Source of the DNA: Bacteroidales bacterium
Lineage (GTDB): Bacteria > Bacteroidota > Bacteroidia > Bacteroidales > GCA-2748055
Assembly (NCBI GenBank): GCA_029210725.1
Contig: JARGFM010000006.1
Coordinates: 1 to 64,000 of the forward strand
Reading direction: 5' to 3'
DNA length: 64,000 nucleotides
Shown here: piece after piece, positions 34,430 to 44,003 of the stretch
How positions within the stretch are numbered: the stretch's first letter is position 1
Layout: each line of letters starts with the position of its first letter
Notes under the pieces: model-generated
The model's database searches: none
Told to the model about the DNA's origin: nothing
Seen by the model: the letters and a program-made list of their open reading frames with translations, nothing else
Made by a program: the position numbers and the translations under genes

Positions 34430-35836
34430 CTAGCCCATTAAAACTCCGATAATAGTGGCCGAAAGCAGGGAAGCAAGGGTCCCTGCCAGCAAGGCCCGCA
34501 TTCCAAATTGTGCAAGCAAGACCCTGCGTCCCGGCGCGAGCGCTCCAATTCCTCCAATCTGTATTCCAATGGATGCGAAATTGGCAAATCCACAAAGCAT
34601 ATATACCGACATGATAATGGACTTGGTTTCGGTAAAGGAGCCGACAGCTTTCATATCGGCCAGATCAATATAGGCCACAAACTCTGTCAATATCAGCTTT
34701 TTTCCAAGCAGGGAGCCTACCAGGGTGATATCCTCCCCCGCCACACCAATTAACCACATCAAGGGTGAAAAAGCATATCCCAGAATAAACTCCAGGCTAA
34801 GTTCACTATATTTTCCGTCGGTGACTGCGAGAATCTTATCATTCAGGCTGGTCCATCCCCCGATCTTCACGAAAATAAAATTGGCAAAAGCAATAAAGGC
34901 AATAAATACCAGCAACATGGCCCCCACATTAACAGCCAGCCTCAGGCCGTCTCCTGTACCATTGGAGATAGCGTCCAGGGCATTCTTTCCCACATCTTCC
35001 TTGCTTACCTCAATGGTTTTATCCACACTTTCGGTCTGCGGAACAATGATTTTCGAGATAACCACTACTCCGGGAGCAGCCATGATCGAAGCGGTAAGCA
35101 GATGCTTGGCAAAAATCACCTGCTGGACAGGATCCCCCCCACCCAGGAAACCGATATAGGCCGCCAGCACCCCTCCTGCCAGGGTGGCCATTCCGCCCGA
35201 CATCACCAGCAGTATCTCAGATTTACTCATTTTCTCCAGGTAGGGTTTAATCAGCAGGGGCGATTCAGTCTGACCCAGGAAAATATTACCGGCAACCGAA
35301 AGGCTCTCGGGCCCCGACAAGCCCAAACCGCGCGAAAGGAGGTACCCAAATCCTTTGACGAATAACTGGATAATACCCAGATAAAACAAGAGGCTGGAGA
35401 AGGCCGCGAAAAAAATAATGGTGGGAAGAATGGAGAAAGCAAAATTCTGCAGTGCAGGATCTGTGGCACCCGTGTCGTTACGTTTCAAAAGATAGTTGAC
35501 TCCCTCGTTGGTAAAAGCAAGAATTTTTACAAATCCTTTGCCAATAAATTCAAAAAAAACCTGGACAAAGGGAACATAGAGTATCCCGATTGCAAGAATC
35601 ACCTGGAAGAGCAGTCCGGTACCCACCATTTTCCAGTTGACCGCTTTCCGGTTATTACTGAACAGATAAGCTAAAGCCAGCAATACGGCCATACCAAGCA
35701 TTCCACGAAACAAGCGTATCAGGTCAAAATCAAATCCGCTTCTTTCAGGAATTATATTAGACAGGGGTATAGAATCGACCGGTGCTTGCCGGATAACGGA
35801 AAGTACCGTATCAAGCATCAGAGTATCTGTAATCAT
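34430..35836 (-). CDS. Concentrative nucleoside transporter (NupC/CNT family)
   Basis: The 468-residue protein has about ten or more membrane segments; the CNT marks are G-Q-T-E-S-P-L-L-I-K-P-Y-L and C-G-F-A-N-F-A-S-I-G-I-Q-I-G-G near the C-terminus, plus N-G-T-G-D-G. CNT proteins import nucleosides with H+ or Na+. It overlaps the bifunctional-nuclease gene by 4 bp (ATGA), so both are one operon. Confidence 0.93.
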   Translation of the reverse strand: MITDTLMLDTVLSVIRQAPVDSIPLSNIIPERSGFDFDLIRLFRGMLGMAVLLALAYLFSNNRKAVNWKMVGTGLLFQVILAIGILYVPFVQVFFEFIGKGFVKILAFTNEGVNYLLKRNDTGATDPALQNFAFSILPTIIFFAAFSSLLFYLGIIQLFVKGFGYLLSRGLGLSGPESLSVAGNIFLGQTESPLLIKPYLEKMSKSEILLVMSGGMATLAGGVLAAYIGFLGGGDPVQQVIFAKHLLTASIMAAPGVVVISKIIVPQTESVDKTIEVSKEDVGKNALDAISNGTGDGLRLAVNVGAMLLVFIAFIAFANFIFVKIGGWTSLNDKILAVTDGKYSELSLEFILGYAFSPLMWLIGVAGEDITLVGSLLGKKLILTEFVAYIDLADMKAVGSFTETKSIIMSVYMLCGFANFASIGIQIGGIGALAPGRRVLLAQFGMRALLAGTLASLLSATIIGVLMG

Positions 35837-36453
35837 CTGGACCTTCGGTTTATCTCGTCTCTGACTTCAGAAGCCTTCTCATAGTCCTCTTTAGAAACTG
35901 CTTCTGCAAGCATCGATCTTAACTCATCCATGCTTCTTTTGGAAAGGTCGGTCTGAGGAGCCCCCTTTATTTTTTTTCCTTGTTCTACTTCACTCTCCTG
36001 CTCCGGGGGAACATCCGTTTGTTCAAAATCGGAACCCTTCTCAAAATCAAGCACGATCCCGGCTTTCTCCACGATGGTATCTGTGGAATATATCGGACAG
36101 TTAAACCTCAGAGCCAGTGCGATGGCATCGGAGGTTCTGGCATCCAGGGTGATGCTCTGTCCGCCGTTATCACACAGAATATTGGCGAAGAACACCCCAT
36201 CCTCCAGCTTATGGATATTTACCTCCATAATGGTAATTCCATAAGCTTCTGCAAAATTCTTAAACAGGTCATGAGTCAGCGGGCGGGGTGGCGCCAGACC
36301 CTCCAGTTCAATGGCAATGGCCTGCGCTTCAAATCCTCCGACTATGATAGGAATCCTCCGGTTTCCTTCCTCCTCGGAAAGGACCAGTGCATAGGCGCCC
36401 GATTGGGTCTGGCTATAGGAGATTCCCAGAACATTTAACTTGATTTTCCCCAT
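35833..36453 (-). CDS. Bifunctional nuclease family protein (DUF151) with UVR motif
   Basis: The 206-residue protein holds a DUF151 domain (about 1-135): Q-S-G-A-Y-A-L-V-L-S-E-E, R-R-I-P-I-I-V-G-G-F-E-A-Q-A-I-A, R-P-L-T-H-D-L-F, and D-A-R-T-S-D-A-I-A-L-A. The C-terminus (about 175-206) is a UVR motif helix pair E-A-V-S-K-E-D-Y-E-K-A-S-E-V-R-D, like the UvrB-UvrC contact. The family is linked to DNA repair/RNase activity in some bacteria and plants. Context: overlaps the nucleoside transporter gene. Confidence 0.88.
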   Translation of the reverse strand: MGKIKLNVLGISYSQTQSGAYALVLSEEEGNRRIPIIVGGFEAQAIAIELEGLAPPRPLTHDLFKNFAEAYGITIMEVNIHKLEDGVFFANILCDNGGQSITLDARTSDAIALALRFNCPIYSTDTIVEKAGIVLDFEKGSDFEQTDVPPEQESEVEQGKKIKGAPQTDLSKRSMDELRSMLAEAVSKEDYEKASEVRDEINRRSR

Positions 36454-36620
36454 ACCTTATAATGCCTTTAATCACAAACGTACATATAGTTTCATTTGTT
36501 TCCAAATGCAGACGCTTAGCTCTCACCTCATTAAAAAAGGGCTTCATGTGTGTTCCCTGCAACTAATTCATATGAGAAATATCAGGCATATCTATTCGCA
36601 AAATTATTCATCCAAAACCT

Positions 36621-36650
36621 TTGCCGATCAGACAATCTTTTCTATCTTTG
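36621..36650 (+). promoter_or_regulatory. Promoter of rplU-rpmA
   Basis: TTG (36621-36623) and TATCTTTG (36643-36650), an exact TAnnTTTG box, are 19 nt apart, giving a strong Bacteroidota promoter about 40 nt before the rplU ATG. Confidence 0.65.
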
Positions 36651-36690
36651 CAGACCCAAAAATCTGATATAAAGTAAAAAGCATTGTAGA

Positions 36691-37236
36691 ATGTACGCGA
36701 TTGTTGATATAGCAGGACAGCAGTTTAAAGTAGAAAAAGACCAGAAATTGTTTGTTCACAGGCTGGAAGCAGAAGAAGGAAAAAAGGTAAGCTTCCAAAA
36801 AGTTTTATTAATCGATAATGGAAGCAAAGTGTCCGTTGGCGACCCTGTTATTAAAGGGGCTTCTGTCGATGCAAAGGTTATCTCCCATATGAAAGGGGAC
36901 AAAGTCCTTGTCTTTAAGAAAAAGAGAAGAAAGGGATATCAGAAGCTGAATGGCCACCGTCAATACATGACCCAGATTCAGATTGAGGCTATTTCAGAGA
37001 CAGGTGCCACTGCCAAAAAAGAGGCTCCTGCGACAAAAAAGGAAGTGGTTCCTGCAAGCAAAGCTTCTGCTGAGAAAAAGCCTGCAACTAAAGCAACAAC
37101 TGCAAAAAAACCCGCAGCCAAAAAGCCCGCAGCTAAAAGTGCGGCCACGAAAACTGCCGCAGTTAAAAAGCCTGCTGCCAAAAAACCAGCTGCCAAAGCT
37201 GCACCGAAAAAAAAGTCAGATGACCAGGCAAACTAG
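36691..37236 (+). CDS. rplU: 50S ribosomal protein L21 with Lys/Ala/Pro-rich tail
   Basis: Residues 1-104 are a normal L21: [18 protein letters not shown] to the end motif [16 protein letters not shown]. Residues about 105-181 form a low-complexity tail of K-K-P-A-A-K repeats ending K-K-K-S-D-D-Q-A-N. Most L21 proteins stop near 103 residues, so the tail is an added, probably disordered, basic arm; Bacteroidota L21 proteins often have C-terminal additions. It binds 23S rRNA. Confidence 0.96.
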   Translation: MYAIVDIAGQQFKVEKDQKLFVHRLEAEEGKKVSFQKVLLIDNGSKVSVGDPVIKGASVDAKVISHMKGDKVLVFKKKRRKGYQKLNGHRQYMTQIQIEAISETGATAKKEAPATKKEVVPASKASAEKKPATKATTAKKPAAKKPAAKSAATKTAAVKKPAAKKPAAKAAPKKKSDDQAN

Positions 37237-37275
37237 TTAAGGAAATTGAAAGTCTAAAAGTAAAAGTCAATAGTT

Positions 37276-37539
37276 ATGGCACACAAGAAAGGAGCTGGTA
37301 GCTCAAGAAACGGTCGCGAATCAGAAAGCAAAAGACTTGGTGTGAAGCTTTACGGCGGACAGATCGTAAAAGCTGGAAATATCCTCGTGAGACAGAGGGG
37401 GACTGTTCATCATCCCGGAAGCAACGTGGGAATCGGTAAAGACCATACCCTGTTTGCGATGACCGACGGCATGGTAAAATTCACCAGGAAAAGAGACAAC
37501 AAATCATACGTCTCCATCGAGCCGCTCGAAAACCAGTAG
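37276..37539 (+). CDS. rpmA: 50S ribosomal protein L27
   Basis: The 87-residue protein starts [20 protein letters not shown] and contains V-R-Q-R-G-T and H-P-G[12 protein letters not shown], as in all L27. The N-terminus reaches the peptidyl-transferase centre. No cleavable Firmicutes-type leader. It is co-transcribed with rplU. Confidence 0.98.
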   Translation: MAHKKGAGSSRNGRESESKRLGVKLYGGQIVKAGNILVRQRGTVHHPGSNVGIGKDHTLFAMTDGMVKFTRKRDNKSYVSIEPLENQ

Positions 37540-37564
37540 AATTACTTAAATAATATATATCTTC

Positions 37565-37606
37565 ACCTGTAATGCACTACCTTTAAAGTGTTTTACAGGT
37601 TTTTTT
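37565..37606 (+). terminator. Intrinsic terminator of rplU-rpmA
   Basis: ACCTGTAA (37565-37572) pairs with TTACAGGT (37593-37600), with an inner CACT/AGTG pair, followed by T-run to 37606. It lies 12 nt before the serS start. Confidence 0.8.
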
Positions 37607-37617
37607 ATGCTTTCATC

Positions 37618-38898
37618 ATGCTTACCATTCCCTATATCCGCGACAACAGAGAAACCATCCTCAAAGGGCTGGAGATTAAAAATTTCAGAACTCCTGAACT
37701 GATCGACCAGATCATTGAACTGGATAATGAGCGACGCTCCCTGCAGGTAACAACCAATGAAAAGCAGGCTGAGATGAACAAACTCAGTAAAAAAATCGGA
37801 GTGCTTTTCAAAAAAGGCGAAAATGAGCTGGCTCAGCAGATAAAGGAGCAGACTTCGGCCATTAAACAGGAGCTGGAAGCCCTGGAGCAGAATCTGCTGC
37901 TTGCCAGTTCCAGACTAAACGAACTGCTGGTTCAGGTTCCTAATATTCCCCACCCTTCCGTACCTCCGGGCAATAATGACGCCGACAACAAAGAGATTCG
38001 CCGGGGAGGTGTGATTCCCAGCCTCGCTGAAGGTTCCATGCCGCACTGGGAACTGGCCAAAAAATATAAGTTGATCGATTTTGAACTGGGAGTCAAGATA
38101 AGCGGAGGCGGATTTCCGGTCTTCCGGGGAAAGGGCGCCAGGTTGCAGCGGGCCCTGATCTCCTGGTTCCTGGATCAGAACATAAAAGCCGGATATGAAG
38201 AGATACTCCCCCCTCTGTTGGTGAATGAAGCATCTGGATTTGGTACCGGACAGCTTCCCGATAAGGAGGGCCAGATGTACCATGTCGCCGCGGATAACCT
38301 TTACCTGATTCCTACTGCGGAAGTGCCTGTCACCAATATATACAGGGACGTGATCCTGAATGCCGCAGACCTGCCCGTAAAAAATACAGCCTACACCCCC
38401 TGTTTCAGAAGAGAGGCTGGCTCATACGGGAAAGATGTACGGGGACTAAACCGGGTGCATCAGTTCGACAAGGTGGAGATCGTCCATATTGAACACCCCT
38501 CTCGCTCCTACCAGGCCCTGGACGACATGGTGGCCCATGTGGAACAATTAATTGTCCAACTGGGTCTCCCCTACCGGATTGTGGAGCTCTGTGGTGGAGA
38601 TCTCAGTTTTACTTCTGCACTCACCTTCGACTTTGAAGTCTACTCGGCTGCTCAGGAGAAGTGGCTGGAAGTCAGTTCAGTCTCTAATTTCGAATCCTAT
38701 CAGGCCAACCGGCTGAAACTGCGTTTCAGGGAGCCGGGGGAGAAGCGTCCCATGCTGGCCCATACCCTTAATGGCAGCGCCCTGGCCCTGCCAAGAATAA
38801 TGGCAGCCCTCTTAGAAAATTACCAGACCCCTGAGGGTATTCAAATCCCTGAAGTATTGCATCCCTATTTGGGACCAGGAAATACTATGATCTCCTGA
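37618..38898 (+). CDS. serS: Serine--tRNA ligase
   Basis: From ATG at 37618 the protein has 426 residues: MLTIPYIRDNRETILKGLE, an N-terminal coiled-coil arm (about 30-100), then the class II core with T-A-E-V-P-V-T (motif 2 vicinity), C-F-R-R-E-A-G-S-Y-G-K-D and the motif 3 end L-N-G-S-A-L-A-L-P-R. A GTG at 37588 in the same frame lies inside the terminator stem and is rejected. Confidence 0.97.
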   Translation: MLTIPYIRDNRETILKGLEIKNFRTPELIDQIIELDNERRSLQVTTNEKQAEMNKLSKKIGVLFKKGENELAQQIKEQTSAIKQELEALEQNLLLASSRLNELLVQVPNIPHPSVPPGNNDADNKEIRRGGVIPSLAEGSMPHWELAKKYKLIDFELGVKISGGGFPVFRGKGARLQRALISWFLDQNIKAGYEEILPPLLVNEASGFGTGQLPDKEGQMYHVAADNLYLIPTAEVPVTNIYRDVILNAADLPVKNTAYTPCFRREAGSYGKDVRGLNRVHQFDKVEIVHIEHPSRSYQALDDMVAHVEQLIVQLGLPYRIVELCGGDLSFTSALTFDFEVYSAAQEKWLEVSSVSNFESYQANRLKLRFREPGEKRPMLAHTLNGSALALPRIMAALLENYQTPEGIQIPEVLHPYLGPGNTMIS

Positions 38899-38910
38899 CA
38901 TTCCGGGTAC

Positions 38911-39810
38911 ATGAATCTTAAATCAGCCAGGAAAGCCTATATCTTAGCCCTCCTGGCTGTGCTATTCTGGTCGACCAGCCCTACGGCCTTTAAACTGGGG
39001 CTCCGGTTCACGGATACCTGGCAGCTGCTCACAGGGGCAAGCCTGGGTTCCACCCTGGTGCTGGGCATCCTGGTTCTGGCCAGGGGACAGATATCCTCAC
39101 TGCTTACCTTTTCCGGAAAAGACCTTGCCTTCTCTCTGTTGATGGGACTGCTGAATCCCGTGGCCTATTACCTGATCCTTTTTAAGGCCTACAGCATCCT
39201 TCCGGCACAGGTGGCACAACCCCTCAACATGGTCTGGCCCATTGTATTGGTTCTGCTATCCATACCCATCCTTGGCCAGCGCATCCGCTGGCTCAGTATA
39301 GGGGCCATGTTGCTTAGCTTTTCCGGCGTGGTGCTGATTTCAAGTATGGGGGGCAGTGTGTCGCAGGACCCTCAAAACCGTCTTGGCATCGGGCTGGCCC
39401 TCTCCACTTCTGTGATTTGGGCCCTCTATTTTCTATACAATACACGTGACAGAAAAGATCCGGTGACCCGTCTCTTCCTCAATTTTTGCTTTGCATCAGG
39501 GATCCTCCTGCTTGCCGGGATCTTCAGGGCACAGCCCTTCCCCACCTCCCTGGAAGCTTGGTCGGCTGCCCTCTATGTGGGAGTTTTCGAAATGGGTATT
39601 ACCTTTGTGATATGGCTCATGGCTATACGTCTGGCACCAAAGAGCGACCGGATCAGTAACCTGGTATACCTGGCGCCTTTCCTTAACCTGTTTTTTGCCA
39701 GATATTTACTGGACGAAAAAATATACCTGAGTACCATAGCCGGCATTATCCTGCTGGTAACCGGCATTGTAATCCAGAATATAATCGGGAAAAATGAAAA
39801 ACAGCTCTGA
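38911..39810 (+). CDS. EamA/DMT-family transporter
   Basis: The 299-residue protein has ten hydrophobic helices in two EamA halves, with [10 protein letters not shown] near the start and G-M-L-L-S-F-S-G-V-like text in the middle. It is not closely similar to the one at 22561. It overlaps ruvC by 17 bp, so the two are coupled. Substrate unknown. Confidence 0.9.
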   Translation: MNLKSARKAYILALLAVLFWSTSPTAFKLGLRFTDTWQLLTGASLGSTLVLGILVLARGQISSLLTFSGKDLAFSLLMGLLNPVAYYLILFKAYSILPAQVAQPLNMVWPIVLVLLSIPILGQRIRWLSIGAMLLSFSGVVLISSMGGSVSQDPQNRLGIGLALSTSVIWALYFLYNTRDRKDPVTRLFLNFCFASGILLLAGIFRAQPFPTSLEAWSAALYVGVFEMGITFVIWLMAIRLAPKSDRISNLVYLAPFLNLFFARYLLDEKIYLSTIAGIILLVTGIVIQNIIGKNEKQL

Positions 39811-40351
39811 ACGCATTATCCTGGGGATTGATCCAGGGACCACCATGATGGGGTATGGGGTCATCAAAGGGGCCGGAAAAAACCCGGTATTTATGGATAT
39901 GGGGGTAGTGGACCTGAAACGCGAAGGCGATCACTATATGAAGCTTAGAAAGATTTATCAGCGCACACTTGAGCTAATAAAACTTTACCTTCCCGATGAA
40001 GTAGCCATCGAGGCGCCATTCTACGGAAAAAATGTGCAGTCGATGCTAAAACTGGGCAGAGCCCAGGGAGTAGCCATGGCTGCTGTTCTGGCCAGGGATA
40101 TTCCTGTATTTGAATATGCTCCCCGGAAAATCAAACTATCCATCACCAGTAAGGGAGATGCTTCCAAGGAACAGGTGGCCCGCATGCTGATGAGAATGTT
40201 TGACCTGAAAGATATGCCGGTTAAACTGGATGCTACCGACGGATTGGCTGCAGCGGTTTGCCATTTCTATCAAAAGGGTGTCGTATTTCCCAGGGAAGGG
40301 GTAAAAAACTGGGAAGAGTTTATCCGCAAGAATCCGGACCGTATCAAATAA
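39794..40351 (+). CDS. ruvC: Crossover junction endodeoxyribonuclease RuvC
   Basis: The 185-residue protein has the RNase H-fold catalytic acids in I-L-G-I-D-P-G-T (Asp), [11 protein letters not shown] (Glu) and the late [11 protein letters not shown] (two Asp). It resolves Holliday junctions with RuvAB. Its length is normal for Bacteroidota. Confidence 0.95.
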   Translation: MKNSSERIILGIDPGTTMMGYGVIKGAGKNPVFMDMGVVDLKREGDHYMKLRKIYQRTLELIKLYLPDEVAIEAPFYGKNVQSMLKLGRAQGVAMAAVLARDIPVFEYAPRKIKLSITSKGDASKEQVARMLMRMFDLKDMPVKLDATDGLAAAVCHFYQKGVVFPREGVKNWEEFIRKNPDRIK

Positions 40352-40353
40352 AC

Positions 40354-40749
40354 CTATTGAAGGGCAGATGAAATCTTCCAGGCTGTAGCCCGGAGCTCTT
40401 CATCTGAAAATTTCAGTTTCGGTTTGCTAAACTCAATATCATGCAGGTCGTTAATGGGAATCAGGTGAATGTGGGCATGGGGAACTTCCAGTCCGAGAAC
40501 AGCCACTCCAACCCGCTTGCACACCATGGTGCGGTCAATGGCCAGGGCCACCTTTTTTGCAAATACCATCATACCGGCCAGCAGATCATCCTCCAGGTCG
40601 AACAGGTAATCTGTTTCAACTTTGGGAATGACCAGTGTATGTCCTTCCGCCAGAGGATTGATATCCAGAAATGCGTAGTACCGGTCATCCTCATGGATGC
40701 GGTAGGACGGAATTTCTCCTGCGACAATCTTTGAAAAAATGGAAGCCAT
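40354..40749 (-). CDS. HIT family protein
   Basis: The 131-residue protein has the histidine triad V-P-H-A-H-I-H-L-I-P near its C-terminus and the opening A-S-I-F-S-K-I-V-A-G-E-I-P-S of HinT-like proteins. It hydrolyses nucleotide phosphoramidates or related mononucleotide conjugates. Ends 2 nt from the convergent ruvC end. Confidence 0.94.
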   Translation of the reverse strand: MASIFSKIVAGEIPSYRIHEDDRYYAFLDINPLAEGHTLVIPKVETDYLFDLEDDLLAGMMVFAKKVALAIDRTMVCKRVGVAVLGLEVPHAHIHLIPINDLHDIEFSKPKLKFSDEELRATAWKISSALQ

Positions 40750-40759
40750 AAGCGGTGAA

Positions 40760-41233
40760 TTATAGAGATATCTCTAAGATCTCAAAGGACATCACTCCCG
40801 ATGGAACCTTGATATCCACCACATCACCAACCTTTTTACCCAACAATCCTCTTGCAATGGGCGTGGCGACAGAAATCTTTCCGCTTTTGATATCCGATTC
40901 ACTTTCGGAGACCAGCATATATACCACCTGCTGGTTATTCTTAGTATTCTTGATCTTTACCTTATTGAGAATCTGTACCTGTGAGGTATCGATTTTTGAT
41001 TCATCAATAATCCTGGCGTTGGCCACCATATCTTCCAGCTTGGCGATTCTCAACTCCAGCAAACCCTGTGCCTCCTTTGCTGCATCATACTCAGCATTTT
41101 CAGACAGGTCACCCTTATCCCTGGCCTCGGCAATCTGTTGCGAAATGGCCGGCCTTTCCACATTGGTCAACTGCTCCAAATCTCTTTTAAGATTGGCCAG
41201 TCCCTCCTCTGTCATATACGAAGCTTGTGCCAT
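40760..41233 (-). CDS. greA: Transcription elongation factor GreA
   Basis: The 157-residue protein has the N-terminal coiled coil with the acidic tip A-R-D-K-G-D-L-S-E-N-A-E-Y-D-A-A-K, and C-terminal FKBP-like domain ending with S-P-I-A-R/T-P-I-A-R-G-L-L-G-K-K-V-G-D. It rescues backtracked RNA polymerase. The gene is 10 nt upstream of the HIT gene on the same strand. Confidence 0.97.
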   Translation of the reverse strand: MAQASYMTEEGLANLKRDLEQLTNVERPAISQQIAEARDKGDLSENAEYDAAKEAQGLLELRIAKLEDMVANARIIDESKIDTSQVQILNKVKIKNTKNNQQVVYMLVSESESDIKSGKISVATPIARGLLGKKVGDVVDIKVPSGVMSFEILEISL

Positions 41234-41315
41234 AACAATTTCCTCCTGTTTATAATAAAAGAAAAAGAATTCCGCATACCCCGGAACTCTTCTATTGCAA
41301 AATTACAAAAAAAAC

Positions 41316-41801
41316 CTAAATATCAAGACGATTGATTATTGCAGAATATACAACCGCCGTACCCGCATCAAAATCTTTAACAATCTCAAAATAGTCAGTC
41401 CCGGGTATGTAATCCAGGTCTTCCACCTCCAGGGGCTCCAGCATACTCTCCCCTTCACTCATGACAAGTTGAGGATCACCATCCGTTATACGGTTCATGA
41501 TGGCGTCATATTGCTCCAGGATTCCCGGACTCCGCTGGAAGTAAGCGAAAGGTTCCTCCTCTGCCTGAACTATCTCCTCCACCGGCAAATCCTCCTCATA
41601 TGGTTGCAGGTCAGTCACCAGGGATTCTTCCTGTCCCATGGTCATGATACGTTCCAGGTTCTCTAAAAAGCCCGGACGCCTCTCGCCTTCCAATCCATCA
41701 GTATCCCCCGGGGCCGGCTTTTTCTTTTTTCCCAGCAGGCCCACAATTACAGCGACCAGCGTAATAACAATATACAGTATGTTTCCTATTTCAAAATCCA
41801 T
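41316..41801 (-). CDS. Single-pass membrane protein with acidic cytoplasmic part
   Basis: From ATG at 41801 (MDFEIGNILYIVITLVAVIV) the product has 161 residues: one N-terminal membrane helix, a basic K-K-K-K-P, a long acidic region, and a C-terminal conserved-looking end D-F-D-A-G-T-A-V-V-Y-S-A-I-I-N-R. Short proteins with such a C-terminal end recur next to greA or housekeeping genes in Bacteroidales, but no function is known to me. The Met at 41864 would put 21 non-hydrophobic residues before the helix. Confidence 0.6.
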   Translation of the reverse strand: MDFEIGNILYIVITLVAVIVGLLGKKKKPAPGDTDGLEGERRPGFLENLERIMTMGQEESLVTDLQPYEEDLPVEEIVQAEEEPFAYFQRSPGILEQYDAIMNRITDGDPQLVMSEGESMLEPLEVEDLDYIPGTDYFEIVKDFDAGTAVVYSAIINRLDI

Positions 41802-41885
41802 CTTTCTGTGGAGATCGTGCAATAATAATTGGCTTAGGGAGTTAAAATTACAAAAATTAGCCAACTTTCTTACTTATTTTGTCAA

Positions 41886-42320
41886 ATGGCCTCACATCTT
41901 CGTATATTCTTCATATTACCAATGGTTCTTTTGGGGCTGCTCACTTCCTCCTGTGAAAGCAACCGGGGCCAGATCATCCCCTATGTAAAGGTGTACGTCG
42001 ACCTGGATATATATGCGGAACTGGGAAGCATGGGAATCGGTTCAACCAGAATCATTCCGGACGAAGGATACAGAGGCATTGTCCTGTACAGGGAAGATGA
42101 TTTGATCTTCCACGCCTATGATCTCACCTGCACTGAATACCCCGCCCATGATAAAGCCGTCGAGGAAGATGACATTTTCGTGGGTGTCTTTGAATGTCCG
42201 GAATGTGGTTCCACCTATGTACTGATGAATGGTGCCTATCCGAACTCCGGCCCGGCCGAGTATCCGCTGGTGGAGTACCGGACTTCCATACAGGGGAATA
42301 TTTTGCTCATAACCAACTAG
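41886..42320 (+). CDS. Rieske-like lipoprotein with altered ligands
   Basis: The 144-residue protein has a signal ending L-L-T-S-S-C (lipidated Cys 23). The mature domain has the fold outline of a Rieske protein: R-G-I-V-L-Y-R, T-C-T-E-Y-P (Cys 82), then C-P-E-C-G-S (Cys 104, Cys 107), and S-G-P-A-E-Y-P-L. Classical Rieske ligands are C-x-H and C-x2-H; here the second set is C-x2-C and the first His is displaced to residue 88. Whether it binds an iron-sulfur cluster, zinc or nothing is open. Confidence 0.65.
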   Translation: MASHLRIFFILPMVLLGLLTSSCESNRGQIIPYVKVYVDLDIYAELGSMGIGSTRIIPDEGYRGIVLYREDDLIFHAYDLTCTEYPAHDKAVEEDDIFVGVFECPECGSTYVLMNGAYPNSGPAEYPLVEYRTSIQGNILLITN

Positions 42321-42427
42321 AGCTCGATGTTATGCGTTACTCGCTGAAATTCGTTGCAAGCAACGAATTATAGGCTTCATACACGCATAACATCTCGCAG
42401 GGGGAGGCTTCGTAAACGAATACGAAG
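42320..42427. repeat. Multi-stem palindromic element between convergent genes
   Basis: GATGTTATGCGT (42326-42337) and ACGCATAACATC (42383-42394) are a perfect 12-bp inverted repeat. Inside it AATTCGTTG (42348-42356) and CAACGAATT (42361-42369) form a 9-bp stem with a 4-nt loop. To the right CTTCGTA (42408-42414) and TACGAAG (42421-42427) form a 7-bp stem. No T-run follows, so it is not a typical terminator. It covers nearly all the space between the Rieske-like gene and ahcY. Confidence 0.7.
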
Positions 42428-42430
42428 AGC

Positions 42431-43855
42431 TCAATACCGGTAATGATGTGGTTTGTAGGGACCCTCTACTTTTACACCCAGGTATTCAGCTTGCTCCGGT
42501 GTCAGGGTAGTCAGTTTTACCCCCAGTTGTTCCAGGTGCAGCCTGGCTACCTCTTCATCGAGATGCTTGGGAAGCATATAGACCCCTGTCGTGTACTCTT
42601 TCTTCCACAAATCAAGCTGCGCCAGAACTTGATTTGAGAATGAGTTACTCATCACAAACGACGGGTGACCGGTAGCACAACCCAGGTTCACAAGACGACC
42701 TTCGGCCAGCAGGAAAATGGCATGGCCATCCTCATAGAGATACTTGTCTACCTGAGGTTTGATATTGATCTTGCGGATGCCTTTCCAGTTTTCCAGTTGA
42801 GCTACCTGAATTTCATTATCGAAATGTCCGATATTGCAAACAATGGCCTGATCTTTCATGGATGCCATGTGTTCTGCGGTGATCACATCCTTGTTCCCCG
42901 TAGTGGTCACAAAGATATTTCCCTGCTTTAAGGCTTCTTCCATGGTATTCACCTCATAACCTTCCATGGCAGCCTGCAGGGCACAGATAGGATCAATCTC
43001 GGTAACAATGACCCGGGCTCCATAGGATTTCATGGAGTGCGCACATCCTTTTCCCACATCCCCATAGCCGGCGACCACCACCACTTTTCCTGCCACCATC
43101 ACATCGGTAGCACGTTTGATGCCATCTGCCAGAGACTCCCGGCATCCGTAGAGATTGTCAAACTTGGACTTGGTAACAGAATCGTTGACATTAATGGCCG
43201 GGAACAGCAGTTTTCCCTGCTCCATCATCTGGTAGAGACGATGTACCCCGGTGGTGGTTTCTTCAGAGACTCCTTTGATCTCCGGGACCGTCCGGTGCCA
43301 TCTTCCAGGATCCTCATCCAGGATCCCTTTCAGAGTTTCGTAAATCACTGCTTCTTCATGACTTGAAGCTTTGACACTGAGCAAAGAGGCATCGTTTTCA
43401 GCATCGTACCCTTTGTGGATCAGCAGGGTGGCATCTCCTCCGTCATCCACAATCATATGGGGCCCCTTCCCTTTCGGAAAGTTAAGAGCCTGGGCGGTGC
43501 ACCACCAGTACTCTTCCAGAGTCTCCCCCTTCCATGCAAAAACCGGAACACCTGCAGCGGCAATAGCAGCAGCAGCATGATCCTGGGTGCTGAAAATATT
43601 ACAGCTGGCCCAGCGCACATCGGCTCCCAGTTCCACCAGGGTCTCAATGAGGACCGCTGTCTGTATGGTCATATGCAGGGATCCCATGATCCTGGCCCCC
43701 TTCAGGGGCTTTGTTTCGGCATTCTTCCTGCGGATGGACATCAGTCCGGGCATCTCCTTCTCAGCAATTTCAATCTCCTTTCTCCCAAATTCGGCCAGGC
43801 TGATATCAGCAACCTTGTAAGGGAGTGTCTCTTTATATGTTTTAGTATCCATCAT
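42431..43855 (-). CDS. ahcY: Adenosylhomocysteinase
   Basis: The 474-residue protein has [11 protein letters not shown], catalytic D/H/K region, [20 protein letters not shown] (NAD-binding), and ends with the conserved K-P-H-H-Y-R-Y. It hydrolyses S-adenosylhomocysteine to adenosine and homocysteine. Met-Met start at 43855. Confidence 0.97.
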   Translation of the reverse strand: MMDTKTYKETLPYKVADISLAEFGRKEIEIAEKEMPGLMSIRRKNAETKPLKGARIMGSLHMTIQTAVLIETLVELGADVRWASCNIFSTQDHAAAAIAAAGVPVFAWKGETLEEYWWCTAQALNFPKGKGPHMIVDDGGDATLLIHKGYDAENDASLLSVKASSHEEAVIYETLKGILDEDPGRWHRTVPEIKGVSEETTTGVHRLYQMMEQGKLLFPAINVNDSVTKSKFDNLYGCRESLADGIKRATDVMVAGKVVVVAGYGDVGKGCAHSMKSYGARVIVTEIDPICALQAAMEGYEVNTMEEALKQGNIFVTTTGNKDVITAEHMASMKDQAIVCNIGHFDNEIQVAQLENWKGIRKINIKPQVDKYLYEDGHAIFLLAEGRLVNLGCATGHPSFVMSNSFSNQVLAQLDLWKKEYTTGVYMLPKHLDEEVARLHLEQLGVKLTTLTPEQAEYLGVKVEGPYKPHHYRY

Positions 43856-44003
43856 GTTTCAATTTGGAGTGCAAAATTACACTTTTCTAAAGAAAAATGC
43901 TAACCCCGAGTTTAAGTCGCCTTTATCTCACTGAGGGGAACAGGAAGAGGGTCTCATTGGCTGCATAAAATCAGCAGCAGTAACGGCAACAAGGGTGCTA
44001 CTA

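Noticed and set aside
34428-34595. N-terminal extension of the response regulator
   Set aside because: It overlaps the transporter gene and has no similarity to receiver domains; the ATG at 34427 fits the family.
37588-37617. Earlier GTG start of serS
   Set aside because: It lies within the terminator stem of rplU-rpmA and adds residues not typical of SerRS.
43856-44003. Possible RNA gene between ahcY and ribF
   Set aside because: No cloverleaf or strong hairpin is visible in the 148 bp.
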